From CAZJNX01 sp964547415 (GTDB lineage: Bacteria; Pseudomonadota; Alphaproteobacteria; Rhizobiales; Amorphaceae), in NCBI GenBank assembly GCA_964547415.1, contig CAZJNX010000116.1:1-15211 (forward strand): a stretch of 15,211 bases of DNA, in the 5' to 3' direction. Within the stretch, counting starts at the first letter, position 1. Every line of letters starts with the position of its first letter. Under the pieces are notes generated by a model. That model was not told the DNA's origin and did not search any database. It was given only the letters and a program-made list of their open reading frames with translations. Made by a program: the position numbers and the translations under genes. Shown here one piece after another: positions 14,753 through 15,211 of the stretch.

Positions 14753-15211
14753 TCAGGTCGACTGATCCGAGGACGCCTTCCGCTGGGCAAGGCGGTGGTC
14801 GCGCAGCGTGTAGCCGGCGGGGATGCCGCCCCGCCCGGCAGGAACGGTGCCGGGTTTCGGAGGCAGGCGTCGCCCCTGCTCCGTGCTGGAGACACCGCCG
14901 CCCGGAGCGGACGTCGCCACGGGCGACGCGGAGGACACCGGCGAGGGCGCCGCGACCCGCTCGGCCCCGTTTGCGACGGCCGGCGCCGGGAAGACCGTGT
15001 CGGAGGGGGTTGCCGCAGTCGCGGGCGGGGCGGAAACGGCTGCGGACGGCACCGCCGCGGCGATCGGCGCACCCGTCGCGGCGGGCCCCGGGGCGGCCGT
15101 TGCCGGTGCGGCGGTTGCGGACGTGGCGGGCGCCGCGGCGGCGGATCCGCCGACCGCGACGACCCGCGCGGGCGACGGGGCGGTCCCGACCGGGCGACCG
15201 TGGGTGGCGGC
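14753..15211 (-). CDS. C-terminal part of a Pro/Ala-rich protein of unknown function
   Basis: A minus-strand frame runs from the window edge to a TGA at 14753-14755, at least 152 residues without a stop. Most of it is low complexity, dominated by Ala, Pro, Thr and Ser, as in the disordered linkers of envelope or secreted proteins. The last 40 residues are more ordinary, with RRLPPKPGTVPAGRGGIPAG followed by YTLRDHRLAQRKASSDQST. I recognise no domain; the start and any folded part lie outside the window. A plus-strand frame through the same DNA, with a possible GTG start near 14884, is also open to the edge and also Ala-rich, so the strand is not certain. The stretch of about 400 bp between nnr and this frame holds nothing else apart from the terminator. 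Confidence 0.4.
   Translation of the reverse strand, partial: AATHGRPVGTAPSPARVVAVGGSAAAAPATSATAAPATAAPGPAATGAPIAAAVPSAAVSAPPATAATPSDTVFPAPAVANGAERVAAPSPVSSASPVATSAPGGGVSSTEQGRRLPPKPGTVPAGRGGIPAGYTLRDHRLAQRKASSDQST

Overview
The window is very GC-rich DNA with GC-rich third codon positions. The gene content (type I glutamine synthetase next to a PII gene with a sigma-54-like promoter, a fused NAD(P)HX repair enzyme, a five-helix DsbB-like protein) suggests an alphaproteobacterium, perhaps Hyphomicrobiales or Rhodospirillales. I infer this from gene style only. No rRNA, tRNA, CRISPR array or defence locus is visible.

Layout. 1-2080 is decayed mobile DNA: a tandem repeat of about 150 bp, then two broken IS110-family recombinase genes fused tail to tail near 1205. 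Each is preceded by a similar non-coding leader. 2083-3656 holds two housekeeping genes, rmuC (minus) and def (plus), transcribed divergently. 3657-6098 is about 2.4 kb with no intact gene. It contains an IS256-family transposase stub and a tandem array of units of about 184 bp, interrupted by 100 Ns. From 6099 on the DNA is compact and ordinary: a dsbB-like gene with a 51-codon DUF5993-like partner (minus), a stand-alone Aas-type acyl-ACP/acyl-CoA synthetase and a class III aminotransferase (both plus), glnB-glnA (minus), and nnr (plus, divergent from glnB). A Pro/Ala-rich reading frame (minus) runs off the right edge.

How the genes work together. glnB and glnA form the classic nitrogen-control pair: PII senses 2-oxoglutarate and glutamine state and controls glutamine synthetase. 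A good sigma-54 -24/-12 match lies upstream of glnB, a hairpin lies between the two genes, and a strong terminator follows glnA. The DsbB-like protein and its small membrane partner probably form a two-gene envelope redox unit. Def removes formyl groups from new proteins, but its usual partner fmt is not next to it; insertion-sequence debris and the satellite-like array lie there instead.

I found no convincing new multi-gene system. The best leads are the conserved IS110 leader (a possible bridge-RNA relic), the alternating array whose assembly gap falls exactly inside one unit, and the apparent AUC start of rmuC.
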